From Paraplanobispora takensis (GTDB taxonomy: Bacteria; Actinomycetota; Actinomycetes; Streptosporangiales; Streptosporangiaceae): DNA of 64,000 bases. The position numbers and the translations under genes were made by a program. The first letter of the stretch is position 1, and the number at the start of each line of letters is the position of its first letter. Of the stretch, positions 50,987 through 62,840 are shown piece by piece. The stretch covers positions 62,001 to 126,000 of the forward strand of contig NZ_BOOK01000038.1 in NCBI RefSeq assembly GCF_016863195.1. The letters run 5' to 3'. The notes beneath the pieces are model-generated. The model worked only from the letters and a program-made list of their open reading frames with translations. It did no database searches and was not told the DNA's origin.

Positions 50987-51142
50987 GCCGCTCCGGCCCG
51001 CCCCGTTCCGCCCGGGAGCCACACCCCGAGGCCGCCCCGGCCCGCCCGGGAGCCACGCCCCGACGCCGTCCCCGCCGCCTGTCGAACCGGACCGGAACGG
51101 CCTTCAGGCCCGTCCCCGCCGGCGTTCCGAGCACCCCGGACC

Positions 51143-51168
51143 GCGGCGGGGCCGTACGGCCCCGCCGC
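51143..51168. terminator. 26-bp perfect palindrome
   Basis: GCGGCGGGGCC and GGCCCCGCCGC flank a central GTAC. It lies 157 nt after the tetR stop, just before the AT-rich block, and may be a terminator for read-through from tetR. Confidence 0.6.
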
Positions 51169-51362
51169 ACGTCAGGAACTCGTAACCGATCGTTTACCCG
51201 GATTCGGCGTGTCTCACTTGGCCTGTTATGTCTCCATAAGGCACTCTGTGTTATAGGTCACATGCCCGAAGGAAGTTCCGTTGGGGCCATCCCCAGTGGC
51301 TCTCGAACGGTCCTAACTGACTATGTCGTCCGGACGTGACCTACAGCACACTTGTTTCCAAG

Positions 51363-51393
51363 GTGCGTACCTCACCCCGTTCGAGGTACGCAC
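51363..51393. promoter_or_regulatory. 11-bp hairpin upstream of DUF5999 gene
   Basis: GTGCGTACCTC (51363-51373) pairs perfectly with GAGGTACGCAC (51383-51393) around a 9-nt loop, 126 nt before the DUF5999 ATG. It could be a leader-RNA structure or an operator. Confidence 0.45.
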
Positions 51394-51518
51394 GGTCATA
51401 TGTCAACCCAGCTGCTCGTCCCCCGTCACGGTGGGAACGGGGCCCCATCGGTGACGGTGCCCCCGGTCGCCCGATGTCGGTCCCGGCGAGCCGATACGAG
51501 AAATCCGGAGGCACGCCG

Positions 51519-51710
51519 ATGTGCCCGCACGAGCCGTCCTGTCCGTCCGCTGATGCACGGGACCGCGAAGCCGCCCGAACCCTTGCGGCCCACCCCGAGC
51601 AGGGCTGGAGCCTGCTCTGCAACGGTGTGGTGCTGTTCGAGGACACCGGCGAGCTGCTGCCCGACGGCGCCGTCATAGAGCCGCACCGGCCCCTGCTCGG
51701 CGTCGCCTGA
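51519..51710 (+). CDS. DUF5999 family small protein
   Basis: A 63-residue protein with the DUF5999 pattern: MCPHEPSCPSAD with three N-terminal Cys/His ligands, then HPEQGWSLLCNGVVLFEDTG and a C-terminal PDGAVIEPHRP. The Cys/His cluster could bind a metal. The family is confined to actinomycetes and has no established function. CCGGAGG precedes the ATG. A long, structured, AT-rich leader region precedes it. Confidence 0.85.
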   Translation: MCPHEPSCPSADARDREAARTLAAHPEQGWSLLCNGVVLFEDTGELLPDGAVIEPHRPLLGVA

Positions 51711-51748
51711 GCCGCGCGGCCCGCTCCGGGCGCCCCGCGGCCCCGGCC

Positions 51749-52354
51749 TCAGGCCCGGCCCGCGCGCATCCTGGCGCCCAGCCATCCCGCGACGATCTCG
51801 CCCACCCGGGCGGGATCCCTGTTCAGGTCGTGCCCCTCACCCGGCAGTACCACCAGATCGGTGGCGTCGGCCTCCTCGGGCACGCCGAACGGGTCACGCT
51901 CCCCGTTGACCACCAGCACATCCGCACCCGCCGCGCGCAGCTCCTGTGCCCTGGACCGTTCCGGCCTGCCCGGCGGGTGCAGCGGGAACGCCAGCGCGAC
52001 GACCGCCGCCGCCCGCACCGCCCCGGCCGTACGGCAGGCGACCCTGGCCCCGTTGCTGCGGCCCCCCTGAGCCAGCGGCAGCCCCGGATGGGCCGCGCGC
52101 AACTCCTCCACCAGCGCCGTCCAGGCCTCGTCCTGCTTGACCGCCGAGCCCGGCGCCCGGGCTCCCCGCAGCCGGAAGGGCTGCGTCACCCTGGCGACCG
52201 TCCCGCCGATCTTCAGCACCTCGTCCCGTACGGCCAGCAGGTCCGGGGCCCCCACTCCCCCGCCCGAACCGTGCGTCAGGACGAGCAGGAACAGGGGGTC
52301 GGGCGCGTGATCGATCTCGACCTCGGCCGGACCGTGCGGCGTCATGAGCTCCAT
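51749..52354 (-). CDS. Alpha/beta hydrolase, TEX30/dienelactone-like
   Basis: A 201-residue hydrolase of the KANSL3/TEX30-type alpha/beta family. The oxyanion loop is LTHGSGGGVG (about 25-34), the nucleophile elbow GGRSNGARVA (Ser about 96), an acid loop VNGERDPFG and the catalytic His in GEGHDLNR. The natural substrate is unknown. An ATG at 52345 with GGAG close by is an alternative start. It overlaps nothing and is divergent from the next small gene. Confidence 0.82.
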   Translation of the reverse strand: MELMTPHGPAEVEIDHAPDPLFLLVLTHGSGGGVGAPDLLAVRDEVLKIGGTVARVTQPFRLRGARAPGSAVKQDEAWTALVEELRAAHPGLPLAQGGRSNGARVACRTAGAVRAAAVVALAFPLHPPGRPERSRAQELRAAGADVLVVNGERDPFGVPEEADATDLVVLPGEGHDLNRDPARVGEIVAGWLGARMRAGRA

Positions 52355-52437
52355 GCGACGAAACCGTACCCGGATGGACGGCAATCTCGTCCTCATGGCC
52401 GATACCGGCGGCCATACCGGGGTGCAGACTGAAAAGC

Positions 52438-52815
52438 GTGCAGGATTACAACGACATCCGTCAGGACATGCGCGCCACCATCGACGCCCGGCGCGACCTC
52501 GGCCCCGAGTACGAAGCCGCGCTCGTGGAGTCGTTCGTCGACCGTCTCGACGCGACCATCGCCGCCCGGGTGCGGGCCGAGGTGCACGCGACCGGCGCCT
52601 CGCCGTACGCGCCCTACCCCGGCCAGCCGTACCCGAAGCAGAAGAAGAGGGCCAACCCCTCGATCGCCATCGCCCTGGGCTCCCTGGGCATCGGCGTCCC
52701 GCTGACCGGCATCGCCGCGGCCGAGGCGGGCCTGGCGGGGCTGCTGCTGGCCTGGGGCGGCCTCGTGGCCGTCAACATCGCCCACGCCCTCGGCAACCTG
52801 CGTCACCGCGACTGA
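52438..52815 (+). CDS. Hypothetical small membrane protein
   Basis: A 125-residue protein from a GTG start. Residues 1-50 are helical and charged (DYNDIRQDMRATIDARRDLG), then a Pro/Tyr-rich linker (YAPYPGQPYPKQKK) and two hydrophobic helices (about 73-92 and 95-115). Related small proteins of unknown function with a charged head and two C-terminal helices are common in actinomycetes. Confidence 0.7.
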   Translation: MQDYNDIRQDMRATIDARRDLGPEYEAALVESFVDRLDATIAARVRAEVHATGASPYAPYPGQPYPKQKKRANPSIAIALGSLGIGVPLTGIAAAEAGLAGLLLAWGGLVAVNIAHALGNLRHRD

Positions 52816-52851
52816 CCCTCGGGCCCGGGCGCACAGACGGGGAGAGAAGCC

Positions 52852-53634
52852 TCAGGCGTCGCGGTCGAGCCGGAGGCGGACCTCCTCGGCGAGGCGCTCG
52901 TCGGCGTGGTCGAGGCCGTAGCGCCACACCTGCTCGGCGTCCTCGTCGCGGCCGCGCAGCGGGAGCGTGCGGGCCAGCAGCTCGATGGCCAGGGCGCCGG
53001 TCTCGGCGTCGTCGCCCTCCTCCACCGCCGCGGCGAACTCCGCGCACGCCAGCTCCAGGTGGGCGATGCCGAGCAGCACCCGCAGCCTCGGCACGTCGGC
53101 CACCTCGGGGATCTCCAGGGCCTCCAGGAGCGCGTCGGCGGCCAGGCCCGCCTCCCCCTCCTCCAGGAACGACTCGGCCAGCCGCTGCGCCGCGCGCGAG
53201 CCGATCTCCGGATCCCCGGTGGCCAGCGCGGCCCGCAGGGCCCGCCGGGCCTCCTGCTCCTCCGTGGCCAGGCGGGCCAGCGCCATGTGCGCCGGCGCCA
53301 GATAGGCGGGGTTGTCCAGCCCGAGCGCGGCCTGCCAGGCGGCCCGGGCCTGATCGGGCAGGTCCTCCCGCTCGAAGCTGCCGGCCAGCAGGCAGGCCGC
53401 CTGGGAGGCGAACTCGGGGTGGCCGGTGGCCAGCGCGGCACGGGCGGCCGCACGGGCGCCCGGCACGTCCCCGCGCTCCTGCAGCACCACGGCCAGCCCC
53501 ACGGCGGCCTGGGCCCGGTCGGGCTCGTCGGGGTCGGCGGCCAGCTCTGCGAAGATCGTCGCGGCGCCGTCCAGGTCGCCGTCCTCGGCCAGCCGGCGCG
53601 CGGTGTCCAGGGGACGCGTGTCCACCTCAGGCAT
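52852..53634 (-). CDS. Tetratricopeptide-like repeat protein
   Basis: A 260-residue protein made of helix-turn-helix repeats of about 35 residues with TPR-like spacing: ARRLAEDGDLDGAATIFAEL, GLAVVLQERGDVPGARAAAR, then LAGSFEREDLPDQARAAWQ and others to the C terminus. It is strongly acidic, with no membrane segment or enzyme domain. It is probably a scaffold for protein binding. GGAAGGA precedes the ATG; the partner is unknown. Confidence 0.78.
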   Translation of the reverse strand: MPEVDTRPLDTARRLAEDGDLDGAATIFAELAADPDEPDRAQAAVGLAVVLQERGDVPGARAAARAALATGHPEFASQAACLLAGSFEREDLPDQARAAWQAALGLDNPAYLAPAHMALARLATEEQEARRALRAALATGDPEIGSRAAQRLAESFLEEGEAGLAADALLEALEIPEVADVPRLRVLLGIAHLELACAEFAAAVEEGDDAETGALAIELLARTLPLRGRDEDAEQVWRYGLDHADERLAEEVRLRLDRDA

Positions 53635-53751
53635 GCAGGATCCTTCCCGGGTACGCGGTCGCCCCGAGCCTAACGACTCGGGGCCGTCCGCGTCCCCCCG
53701 CACGCGCCCATCGGATGCGCGGCCCGCACGGGCGGGCCGCGTCAGGAGAGG

Positions 53752-56604
<2,853 letters not shown>

Positions 56605-56624
56605 GGAAAGCCTCCCGAGGCGGT

Positions 56625-56665
56625 GGAGACCGGCGCTGGGCGCGGGCGTGTGCTGCCGGATCTCC
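56625..56665 (-). promoter_or_regulatory. Possible expression-platform hairpin for gcvP
   Basis: GGAGACCGGC (56625-56634) can pair with GCCGGATCTCC (56655-56665) with one bulged base. It lies between the second glycine aptamer and the gcvP ribosome site and touches the end of the aptamer. It could be the switching element. Confidence 0.4.
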
Positions 56666-56852
56666 CCCTCTGTCATCTCGACCTGAGAGCTTCACCTGCC
56701 CCGGAGGGGCGGGCTTTCACCGTCGGTGAGACGCGCCTGGCGGACGCACCTGCTTTCCAGAGTTGCCTCGTCCGTGCGGTACAGGGTGCCTGAGAGATTC
56801 CGGGGAGGTTGCTCCTTCGGCGCCCCGATCGGGTCGGGGTCTCTCCCGCACA
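56664..56852 (-). ncRNA. Tandem glycine riboswitch
   Basis: Read on the minus strand, the first aptamer begins GCGGGAGAGACC and contains GCGCCGAAGGAGCAA, then AATCTCTCAGGCACCC and the long P3 arm. The second contains ACGGTGAAAGCCCGCCCC and AGGTGAAGCTCTCAGGTC, closing with GACAGAGGGGG. These are the gcvT-motif signatures (GGAGAGA, GCCGAAGGAGC, CTCTCAGGC/CTCTCAGGT), and a tandem pair is the usual glycine form. It controls gcvP, the gene directly downstream. Confidence 0.93.
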
Positions 56853-56873
56853 GGGTCAACAGCTGTATCAACC

Positions 56874-57545
56874 TTACCCCGTACGGCGGGCCCTGCGGCG
56901 GCGGGCCAGCTCATCGGCGTGGTGCTCGGCTAAAGGGCCGTCAGTGGTCTCCGCACGCTCGCCGGGCAATTCCGCCAGAGAGCCCTCCACCTCCTGCCAG
57001 ACCCGGCCCAGGGCTATGCCGAACACTCCCTGACCCCCCTGGAGGAGGTCGATGACCTCGTCGGGCGAGGTGCACTCGTAGACGCTGACCCCGTCGCTCA
57101 TCAAGGTGATCTGGGCCAGATCGCTGACCCCCCGGGCGCGCAGGTGATGCACGGCGATGCGGATCTGCTGCAGGGAGACGCCGGTGTCCAGGAGGCGTTT
57201 GACGACCTTGAGCACCAGGATGTCGCGGAAGCCGTACAGGCGCTGGGAACCGGAGCCGTGGGCGGCCCTGACGGTGGGCTCGACCAACCCGGTGCGGGCC
57301 CAGTAGTCCAGTTGCCGGTAGGTGATCCCGGCAGCGGCACAGGCCGTCGGGCCCCGATAGCCGACGTCGGCGGGCAGGCTCACCGGCTGCCCCTCGAACA
57401 GCAGGCCTTCTTCTCCGGCACGCTGGCGCGCCGACCGGCGCCGCCCCGGATCATCCTGGCCGGCCGCCTTTCCTTCGCCGCTGCTGACCGCCACTGCGGA
57501 CCTCCGGCTTTCTCTCATCCCATGGCCTGATCTGGGGGTTTGCAC
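56874..57545 (-). CDS. MerR family regulator (Rv1830-like)
   Basis: A 223-residue MerR protein. A basic, disordered N terminus (about 1-60) is followed by a MerR helix-turn-helix (about 70-140: YRGPTACAAAGITYRQLDYWARTGLVEPT in parts, then RLYGFRDILVLKVVKRLLD). A C-terminal region has MSDGVSVYECTSPDEVIDLL. Order and sequence type match M. tuberculosis Rv1830, which lies between a DUF151 gene and gcvB. No ribosome site marks the GTG at 57545 or the ATG at 57518, so the start is uncertain. Confidence 0.88.
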   Translation of the reverse strand: MQTPRSGHGMRESRRSAVAVSSGEGKAAGQDDPGRRRSARQRAGEEGLLFEGQPVSLPADVGYRGPTACAAAGITYRQLDYWARTGLVEPTVRAAHGSGSQRLYGFRDILVLKVVKRLLDTGVSLQQIRIAVHHLRARGVSDLAQITLMSDGVSVYECTSPDEVIDLLQGGQGVFGIALGRVWQEVEGSLAELPGERAETTDGPLAEHHADELARRRRARRTG

Positions 57546-57638
57546 ACGGCCACAGGTTCACTCGCACCGTATGACTGGGGTCCAGCTCAGTCAACGACCC
57601 CACTCGGCGCGTCGTGAAGCGTAAATGCACCGAAATTC

Positions 57639-58118
57639 CTACCCCGCGCGGCCGAAGTCCTCCGGCGAGATCTGGTCAAGGAACTCCCTGAACTTCTCCA
57701 CCTCGTCTTCCTGGCCCTCCTGATCGTCCGGAATGATCACTCCGGCCTCGCGGACCACGTCCTCACTGGCGAAGATACGCGCGCCGGTGCGCAGTGCCAA
57801 GGCGATCGAGTCCGAGGGGCGGGCGCTCACCTCGACGCCGTTGGAGAACACCAGATCTGCGAAGTAGATGCCCTCGCGGAGAGCGACGATGTTCACCGTG
57901 CGCAGCCCCACGCCGAGAGCGTCCAGGACATCGCGGAACAGGTCATGGGTGAGCGGCCGCGGCGGCGGCTCCTCCGCCTGGGCCATGGCGATCGCGGTCG
58001 CCTCGTTCATGCCGATCCATATGGGCAGATAGCGCTCCCCCCGCGCTTCCTTCAACAGGACGATGGGCTGGTTGGAGGGCATCTCAACCCGAACGCCCAC
58101 GACCTCCATCTGCAACAC
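57639..58118 (-). CDS. Bifunctional nuclease family protein (DUF151)
   Basis: A 159-residue protein with the DUF151/BFN domain: VVGVRVEMPSNQPIVLLKE, RYLPIWIGMNEATAIAMAQ, RPLTHDLFRDVLDALG, FSNGVEVSARPSDSIALALRTG and IFASEDVV. The acidic C terminus (EEDEVEKFREFLDQI-like) is typical. Dual DNase/RNase activity is reported for a plant relative. It corresponds to Rv1829. The GTG start leaves a short lead before VVGVRVEMP, as in orthologues. Confidence 0.93.
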   Translation of the reverse strand: MLQMEVVGVRVEMPSNQPIVLLKEARGERYLPIWIGMNEATAIAMAQAEEPPPRPLTHDLFRDVLDALGVGLRTVNIVALREGIYFADLVFSNGVEVSARPSDSIALALRTGARIFASEDVVREAGVIIPDDQEGQEDEVEKFREFLDQISPEDFGRAG

Positions 58119-58203
58119 GGGCTGCTCCGTCTTTTCGCTGAGTTCCGACCGGTTTCTTCAACGTAACACCCACAGGGCGGAAAGCGCCCGGTCAGGTCCG
58201 GCC

Positions 58204-58884
58204 TCACCTGCCCAGCGCGTCACGTACCCCGGAACGCAGCAGCGAAGCGTGCAGCTCCAGCAGCAGGCCGGAGATCTCCCTGGCCGTCTCGTCCGCCCTG
58301 TCGATGGCGCCGGGGCCCTTGCGGCGCAGCAGGGGGGCCACGGCCTGCTCCACCAGTCCGGCCTCCCGCTCGGCGGCGGCCCTGACCGCCCGCAGGTGGC
58401 GGGCGTGCAGTCCGAAGGCGGCCAGCGCGCCCACGCTGCGGGCCACGGCGAGGGCCTCGGCGTCGTAGTGGCGGGCCACCGCCGACAGCAGGCCGTAGGC
58501 CTCGAGCTCGGTCAGGGTCTCCTCGTCGAGGTCGGCCGCGGCCAGGAGCTCCTCCCGGGTGAGGCGGACCTCGGCGGGCGCCTCGTCGGGGACCGCCCGC
58601 GGCCGGGCGACCGGCCGGTCCTCCCGGTCGGCCGCCTCCAGCCGGTCCTTGATCACACGCAGCGGGAGGTAGCGGTCACGCTGCTCGCCGAGGATGTACC
58701 GCAGCCGCTCGACGTCGGCGTAGGTGAACTTCCGGTAGCCGGAGGGACTCCGCTCCGGCTCGATCAACCCCTCGCCCTCCAGGAAACGGATCTTGGAGAT
58801 GCTGACATCGGGGAATTCACCCTGCAGAAGGGCGAGGACCTCCCCGATGCTCATATGCGCACGAGCGGCCTGCGGGCTCATCAT
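58204..58884 (-). CDS. ftsR: MerR-like regulator, FtsR type (Rv1828-like)
   Basis: A 226-residue MerR-type protein with the FtsR winged helix near the N terminus: MSIGEVLALLQGEFPDVSISKIRFLEGEGLIEP (in parts) then RSPSGYRKFTYADVERLRYILGEQRDRYLPL. A long helical C-terminal region follows. The Corynebacterium orthologue FtsR regulates ftsZ, and the M. tuberculosis counterpart is Rv1828. It overlaps the FHA gene by 4 nt (58881-58884), so the two are translated together. Confidence 0.92.
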   Translation of the reverse strand: MMSPQAARAHMSIGEVLALLQGEFPDVSISKIRFLEGEGLIEPERSPSGYRKFTYADVERLRYILGEQRDRYLPLRVIKDRLEAADREDRPVARPRAVPDEAPAEVRLTREELLAAADLDEETLTELEAYGLLSAVARHYDAEALAVARSVGALAAFGLHARHLRAVRAAAEREAGLVEQAVAPLLRRKGPGAIDRADETAREISGLLLELHASLLRSGVRDALGR

Positions 58885-59393
58885 CCTCCAGCGGCGCCGC
58901 GGGTGAGGAACACCAGACGGAACTTTCCGATCTGCACCTCGTCCCCGCCGTAGAGCGGGACCTCCTCGATCCGTTCGCGGTTGACGTAGGTGCCGTTCAG
59001 GCTGCCGACGTCGCGGACGGTGAACATGCCTCCGCCGCGCCGGTAGAACTCCACGTGGCGCCGCGAGACGGTGATGTCGTCGAGGAAGATGTCGCTCTCC
59101 GGATGGCGGCCCACGGTGGTGAGGTCGCTGTCCAGCAGGAAGCGGCTGCCGGCGTTCGGGCCGCGCATGGCGACCAGCAGAGCCGTGCCCGGACGCAGCT
59201 GCTCGACGGCCTGCCGCTCGGCGAGGAGCGTCTCCCCTGTCTCCGCCTCGTAGGCCTCGATCCCGGACAAGGAGATCGTCGACGTGCTGTCTCCCGGGAC
59301 CTCAGCTCTGGTCAGCGGCGACCCGCAACGAGAACAGAAACGCGCGTCCTCGGGGTTGGCATGACCGCACTGCGTGCAGTAGACGCTCGGCAT
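58881..59393 (-). CDS. garA: GarA/OdhI-like FHA domain protein
   Basis: A 170-residue FHA protein. An N-terminal zinc ribbon (Cys6, Cys9, Cys20, Cys23: CTQCGHANPEDARFCSRCG) is followed by the STSTIS segment (about 36-41), which fits the position of the phospho-Thr motif in GarA. The FHA domain (about 72-165) has TVGRHPESDIFLDD and VSRRHVEFYRRGGG. GarA-type proteins inhibit 2-oxoglutarate dehydrogenase and glutamate enzymes when unphosphorylated. The ATG at 59393 is chosen where the zinc ribbon starts, with GGAGG further upstream. A good promoter lies about 100 nt upstream. Confidence 0.92.
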   Translation of the reverse strand: MPSVYCTQCGHANPEDARFCSRCGSPLTRAEVPGDSTSTISLSGIEAYEAETGETLLAERQAVEQLRPGTALLVAMRGPNAGSRFLLDSDLTTVGRHPESDIFLDDITVSRRHVEFYRRGGGMFTVRDVGSLNGTYVNRERIEEVPLYGGDEVQIGKFRLVFLTRGAAGG

Positions 59394-59493
59394 CGATCGG
59401 CTCGGCCTCCTACCGCGAAGACGCGGCAACGGTGCTCGGGGATGCGCGCCTCGCTTCTTCGCTTCTCAAGTGTTTTCAGACTGCGAATGCCGA

Positions 59494-59522
59494 AACTTAC
59501 GCCGCTGAGGCGCAAAGGTCAA
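59494..59522 (-). promoter_or_regulatory. Housekeeping promoter for the garA operon
   Basis: On the minus strand TTGACC (59522-59517), 17 nt, TAAGTT (59499-59494), about 100 nt before the garA ATG. It should drive garA-ftsR. A hairpin TGCGACGC-TGC-GCGTCGCA lies upstream at 59599-59617, between the manC end and this promoter. Confidence 0.65.
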
Positions 59523-59660
59523 GGCGAGCGGTCGACCGCGGGTTCGGTCGTGTCAAAGCTACAGCGGGGCACGGTCCAAGGTCTATATCTGTGCTCATTG
59601 CGACGCTGCGCGTCGCAGGGTGCTCGACGGCGGCGCCGAAGCATATGATCTTGTGAGGGG

Positions 59661-62162
59661 TCACAGGCCCGCGGCGCGTTCCACCACGCGGGCCCAGCGT
59701 TCCAGGAGGGTCTGGGCGGAGTCGACGTCGGGGCCCTCGGCCCACAGGTGGGTGACGGCCTCGGCCGGGTCGGGCAGGACCAGGGCCCAGCTGCCGTCCT
59801 CGGCGACGACCCGGACGCCGTCGGTGGTGTCGATCCGGTAGCCCTCGGCGGCCTCGATGACCGAGCGCATCACCACGCCCTTGGCCGCCCAGGGGGTGGG
59901 CACCGTACGGCGCAGCAGGCGGGCCACGGGGATCCTGGCGTCGATCTGGCTCAGCGACAGCCGGGTCCTGGCGACCAGGCCCAGCAGGCGCAGGAACACC
60001 GCCAGGCCGTCCACCGTGGGGCCGAACTCCGGCACGATGAAACCGCCGCGCCCGTCCCCCGCGAAGACCATGTCGGGAGCCTTGGAGGCGGCGGTCAGGG
60101 CGTCGATCGCGGTGGAGGTCCACTCGACCTGCACGCCGTGGAACCGGCAGACCTGCTCGGCCACGCGGGTGGTGGTCACCGGCAGCGCCACCCGGCCGCC
60201 GCGCCGTTCGGCCGCGACCAGGTCCAGCACGACCAGCAGGGCCCGCTCCTCGCTGATCAGCTGGCCCATCTCGTTGACCAGCGAGACCCGCTCGCCCACC
60301 GGGTCGAACCGTACGCCGAAGGCCGCCCTGGAGGAGCTGACGAGCTCCGACAGGCGCTGCAGGTCGCGGCGGCGCTCGGCGAAGGTCTCGGTGGGCGAGG
60401 CGTCGTCCAGCCGGTTGTTGACCGTCAGCACGTCCACCCCGACCCGGCCCAGGAGGCTGGGCAGCACCAGCGAGGAGGTGCCGCCCGCGCAGTCGACCAC
60501 GACCTTCATGTCGGCGTCGCGCACGCCGCTCATGTTCACATAGCGCAGCAGCTCGTGGGTGTAGCCCTCGACCGCCCGCGAGGGGAAGGTGAGCTCGGCG
60601 ATCTCGCCGGGGAAGGCGCGGCGGAACTCCTGGCGCGAGAAGACCCGCTCCAGCTTGCGCTGGGCCGACTGCGACAGGTCGGCGCCGGTCTCGTCCATGA
60701 AGACGATGTCCACGCTCTGCGGGTCGCCGGGGGTGGTGCGCAGCGCGATCCCGCCGACGGCGTTCTCCCTGGCGGTGTGGAAACGCGAGACCGGCAGCGG
60801 GGCGGCCTCCAGGTCCAGCACGTTGATGGCGCTGGCGTTCAGGGCGCTGATGACGGCTCTCTTCAGGGCCCTGGCCGCCCGGGAGGAGTCCCGGGAGGTG
60901 ACGACCGAGGTGCCCTTCCTGAGGGTCGTGGCGTAGGCGCTGGCCAGCCGTACGCACAGCTCCGGGGTGATCTCGACGTTGACCAGCCCGGAGACCCCGC
61001 GCGGGCCGAACAGGTTGCGCTGGCCCCGCGACTCCCAGATGACGCTGGTGTTGACGACGGCCCCGGCCTCGACGGTCTTGAACGGGTAGACCTTGACCCC
61101 TGAGGAGACGTAGGCCTCGGCCTCGATGATGCACTCGTCGCCGACGACCGCGTTCTCCTCGACCCGGGCCCCCGTCATCAGGTCGGTGTTCTTGCCGATG
61201 ACGCAGCCGCGCAGGTGGGTGCTCGGTCCCACGTAGACGTTGTCGTGGACGACCGCGCGGTGCAGGAACGCGCCCTCGCGCACCACCGCGTTGCTGCCCA
61301 GCACGGTGTACTCGCGCAGCTCCGCCCCGGCCTCGACCTTGGCGTAGTCGCCGACGTAGAGGGGGCCCTTGAGGATCGCGTCGGGGTCCACCACCGCGCC
61401 CTCGGCCACCCAGACGCCGGGTGAGAGCTCGAAGGCCCCGATGTCCACCTTGACCCGGCCGGACAGCACGTCGGCCTGGACCCGCAGGTAGCTCTCGTGG
61501 GTGCCGACGTCCTCCCAGTAGCCCTCGGCCACGTAGCCGAACAGCGGGGCCCCGCGCTTCAGCAGCTCCGGGAACACGTCCGCCGACCAGTCGACCGGCC
61601 CGTCGGCGGAGACCTCGTCGAGGACCTCCGGTTCCATCACGTAGATGCCGGTGTTGACGGTGTCGGAGAAGACCTGGCCCCAGGTGGGCTTCTCCAGGAA
61701 CCGCTCCACCCGGCCCTGCTCGTCGACGATGACGATGCCGAACTCCAGCGGGTTGGGCACGCGCTTGAGCCCGATGGTGACCAGGGCGCCGTTCTCCCGG
61801 TGGAAGCGGATCATGTCGGTCAGGTCGATGTCGGTGAGCGCGTCCCCGGAGATGACCATGAAGGGCGCGTCGCGGAGCTCGTCGGCGGCGTTCTTCACGC
61901 TCCCGGCGGTGCCCAGCGGCCGCTCCTCGGTGGCGTAGTACAGGTTCATCCCGAGCTCGTCGCCGTCGCCGAAGTAGTTGCGCACCAGGGCGGCCAGGAA
62001 CTGCACGGTCACCACGGTCTCGGTGAGCCCGTGCCGTTTGAGCAGGCGCAGCACATGCTCCATGATCGGTCTGTTGACCACAGGGAGCAGGGGCTTGGGC
62101 TGGTTCGCGGTCATCGGCCGCAGCCGTGTCCCCTCACCGCCCGCCATGACGACGGCCTTCAC
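59661..62162 (-). CDS. Mannose-1-P guanylyltransferase fused to PMM-like domain
   Basis: An 833-residue fusion. The N-terminal nucleotidyltransferase (about 1-235) has [30 protein letters not shown] and FLEKP, the ManC/GlmU-type sugar-nucleotidyl signature. A left-handed beta-helix follows (about 250-375). The last part (about 385-833) has the phosphomannomutase fold, but the active-site loops are changed: RTTPGDP (475-481) replaces TASHNP, DPVGER (620-625) replaces DGDxDR, and GDGRGG (702-707) replaces GEMSGH. It is probably a GDP-mannose or related NDP-sugar synthase with a non-catalytic C-terminal domain. The GTG start (AAGAGGTGAT upstream) lies 3 nt after the lipid-synthase stop. Confidence 0.9.
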   Translation of the reverse strand: MKAVVMAGGEGTRLRPMTANQPKPLLPVVNRPIMEHVLRLLKRHGLTETVVTVQFLAALVRNYFGDGDELGMNLYYATEERPLGTAGSVKNAADELRDAPFMVISGDALTDIDLTDMIRFHRENGALVTIGLKRVPNPLEFGIVIVDEQGRVERFLEKPTWGQVFSDTVNTGIYVMEPEVLDEVSADGPVDWSADVFPELLKRGAPLFGYVAEGYWEDVGTHESYLRVQADVLSGRVKVDIGAFELSPGVWVAEGAVVDPDAILKGPLYVGDYAKVEAGAELREYTVLGSNAVVREGAFLHRAVVHDNVYVGPSTHLRGCVIGKNTDLMTGARVEENAVVGDECIIEAEAYVSSGVKVYPFKTVEAGAVVNTSVIWESRGQRNLFGPRGVSGLVNVEITPELCVRLASAYATTLRKGTSVVTSRDSSRAARALKRAVISALNASAINVLDLEAAPLPVSRFHTARENAVGGIALRTTPGDPQSVDIVFMDETGADLSQSAQRKLERVFSRQEFRRAFPGEIAELTFPSRAVEGYTHELLRYVNMSGVRDADMKVVVDCAGGTSSLVLPSLLGRVGVDVLTVNNRLDDASPTETFAERRRDLQRLSELVSSSRAAFGVRFDPVGERVSLVNEMGQLISEERALLVVLDLVAAERRGGRVALPVTTTRVAEQVCRFHGVQVEWTSTAIDALTAASKAPDMVFAGDGRGGFIVPEFGPTVDGLAVFLRLLGLVARTRLSLSQIDARIPVARLLRRTVPTPWAAKGVVMRSVIEAAEGYRIDTTDGVRVVAEDGSWALVLPDPAEAVTHLWAEGPDVDSAQTLLERWARVVERAAGL

Positions 62163-62165
62163 TGA

Positions 62166-62762
62166 TCACCTCTTACGGCTTTTGGCTCCTTTGCGGAGCT
62201 GCCGCACCTGTACCCAATACAGCACCCCTGACCACCAGTACAGCCCGACACCCCAGATAGCCAGCGACCAGCCGACGATCCGCGCCGGCTGGGCGTACCA
62301 GGCGTCGTGGTGGGCCAGGAAGAGCAGGGGGAAGGAATAGAGCAGGTTGGCCGTGGCGGCCTTGCCCAGGAAGTGCACCGGCAGCGCCGGGCCGTACCCG
62401 AGCTTGCGCAGGATCGGCGGGATGCCCAGCAGCATCACGTCCCGGAGCGGGATGATCAGTGCCAGCCACCAGGGGATGATGTCCCGCAGGGCCAGACCCA
62501 GCAGGGTGGCCAGGATGTAGAGCCGGTCGGCCAGCGGGTCGAGCAGCCGGCCGAGCCTGCTGGTCTGGTTCCACGCCCGGGCGATCTTGCCGTCGAGCCA
62601 GTCGGAGAACCCGGCGAGCATCAGCAGCGCGACGGCCCAGCCGTCGGCCTTCGGGCCCAGCACGAGCCAGAGGAAGACCGGGACGCCGAGCAACCTGGCC
62701 AGGCTCAGCGCGTTCGGAACCGTCCAGATCCGATCCTCGGTTTCCGATATCTCCGAACTCAC
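62166..62762 (-). CDS. CDP-alcohol phosphatidyltransferase (PgsA-like)
   Basis: A 198-residue membrane enzyme. The diagnostic D-x2-D-G-x2-A-R-x8-G-x3-D-x3-D motif is complete (Asp54, Asp57, Gly58, Ala61, Arg62, Gly71, Asp75, Asp79). Four to six hydrophobic helices are visible. It resembles PgsA2 (Rv1822) in the syntenic mycobacterial region, which would make phosphatidylglycerophosphate or a related lipid; the acceptor alcohol is not certain. GGAGGAGAT precedes the GTG. It is first gene of the operon with the ManC-type gene, and divergent from thiC. Confidence 0.92.
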   Translation of the reverse strand: MSSEISETEDRIWTVPNALSLARLLGVPVFLWLVLGPKADGWAVALLMLAGFSDWLDGKIARAWNQTSRLGRLLDPLADRLYILATLLGLALRDIIPWWLALIIPLRDVMLLGIPPILRKLGYGPALPVHFLGKAATANLLYSFPLLFLAHHDAWYAQPARIVGWSLAIWGVGLYWWSGVLYWVQVRQLRKGAKSRKR

Positions 62763-62840
62763 CCGTTTATCTCCTCCCCGTGCCTGATAGCGACACTACT
62801 GTGTTGACGGCGACGCTTCGCGGATCGGGGAGGGTGGTGA

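Larger units (their letters stand above)
50987..51518. other. 532-bp non-coding region with repeats and AT-rich block
   Basis: No gene that I can support. The first part contains a direct repeat of CCGCCCGGGAGCCAC (starting near 51010 and 51042). A 26-bp palindrome is at 51143-51168. From about 51180 to 51350 the DNA is clearly AT-richer than its surroundings, including TTATAGGTCACATG. An 11-bp hairpin lies at 51363-51393. The region must hold the DUF5999 promoter, and a small RNA is possible. Confidence 0.5.
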
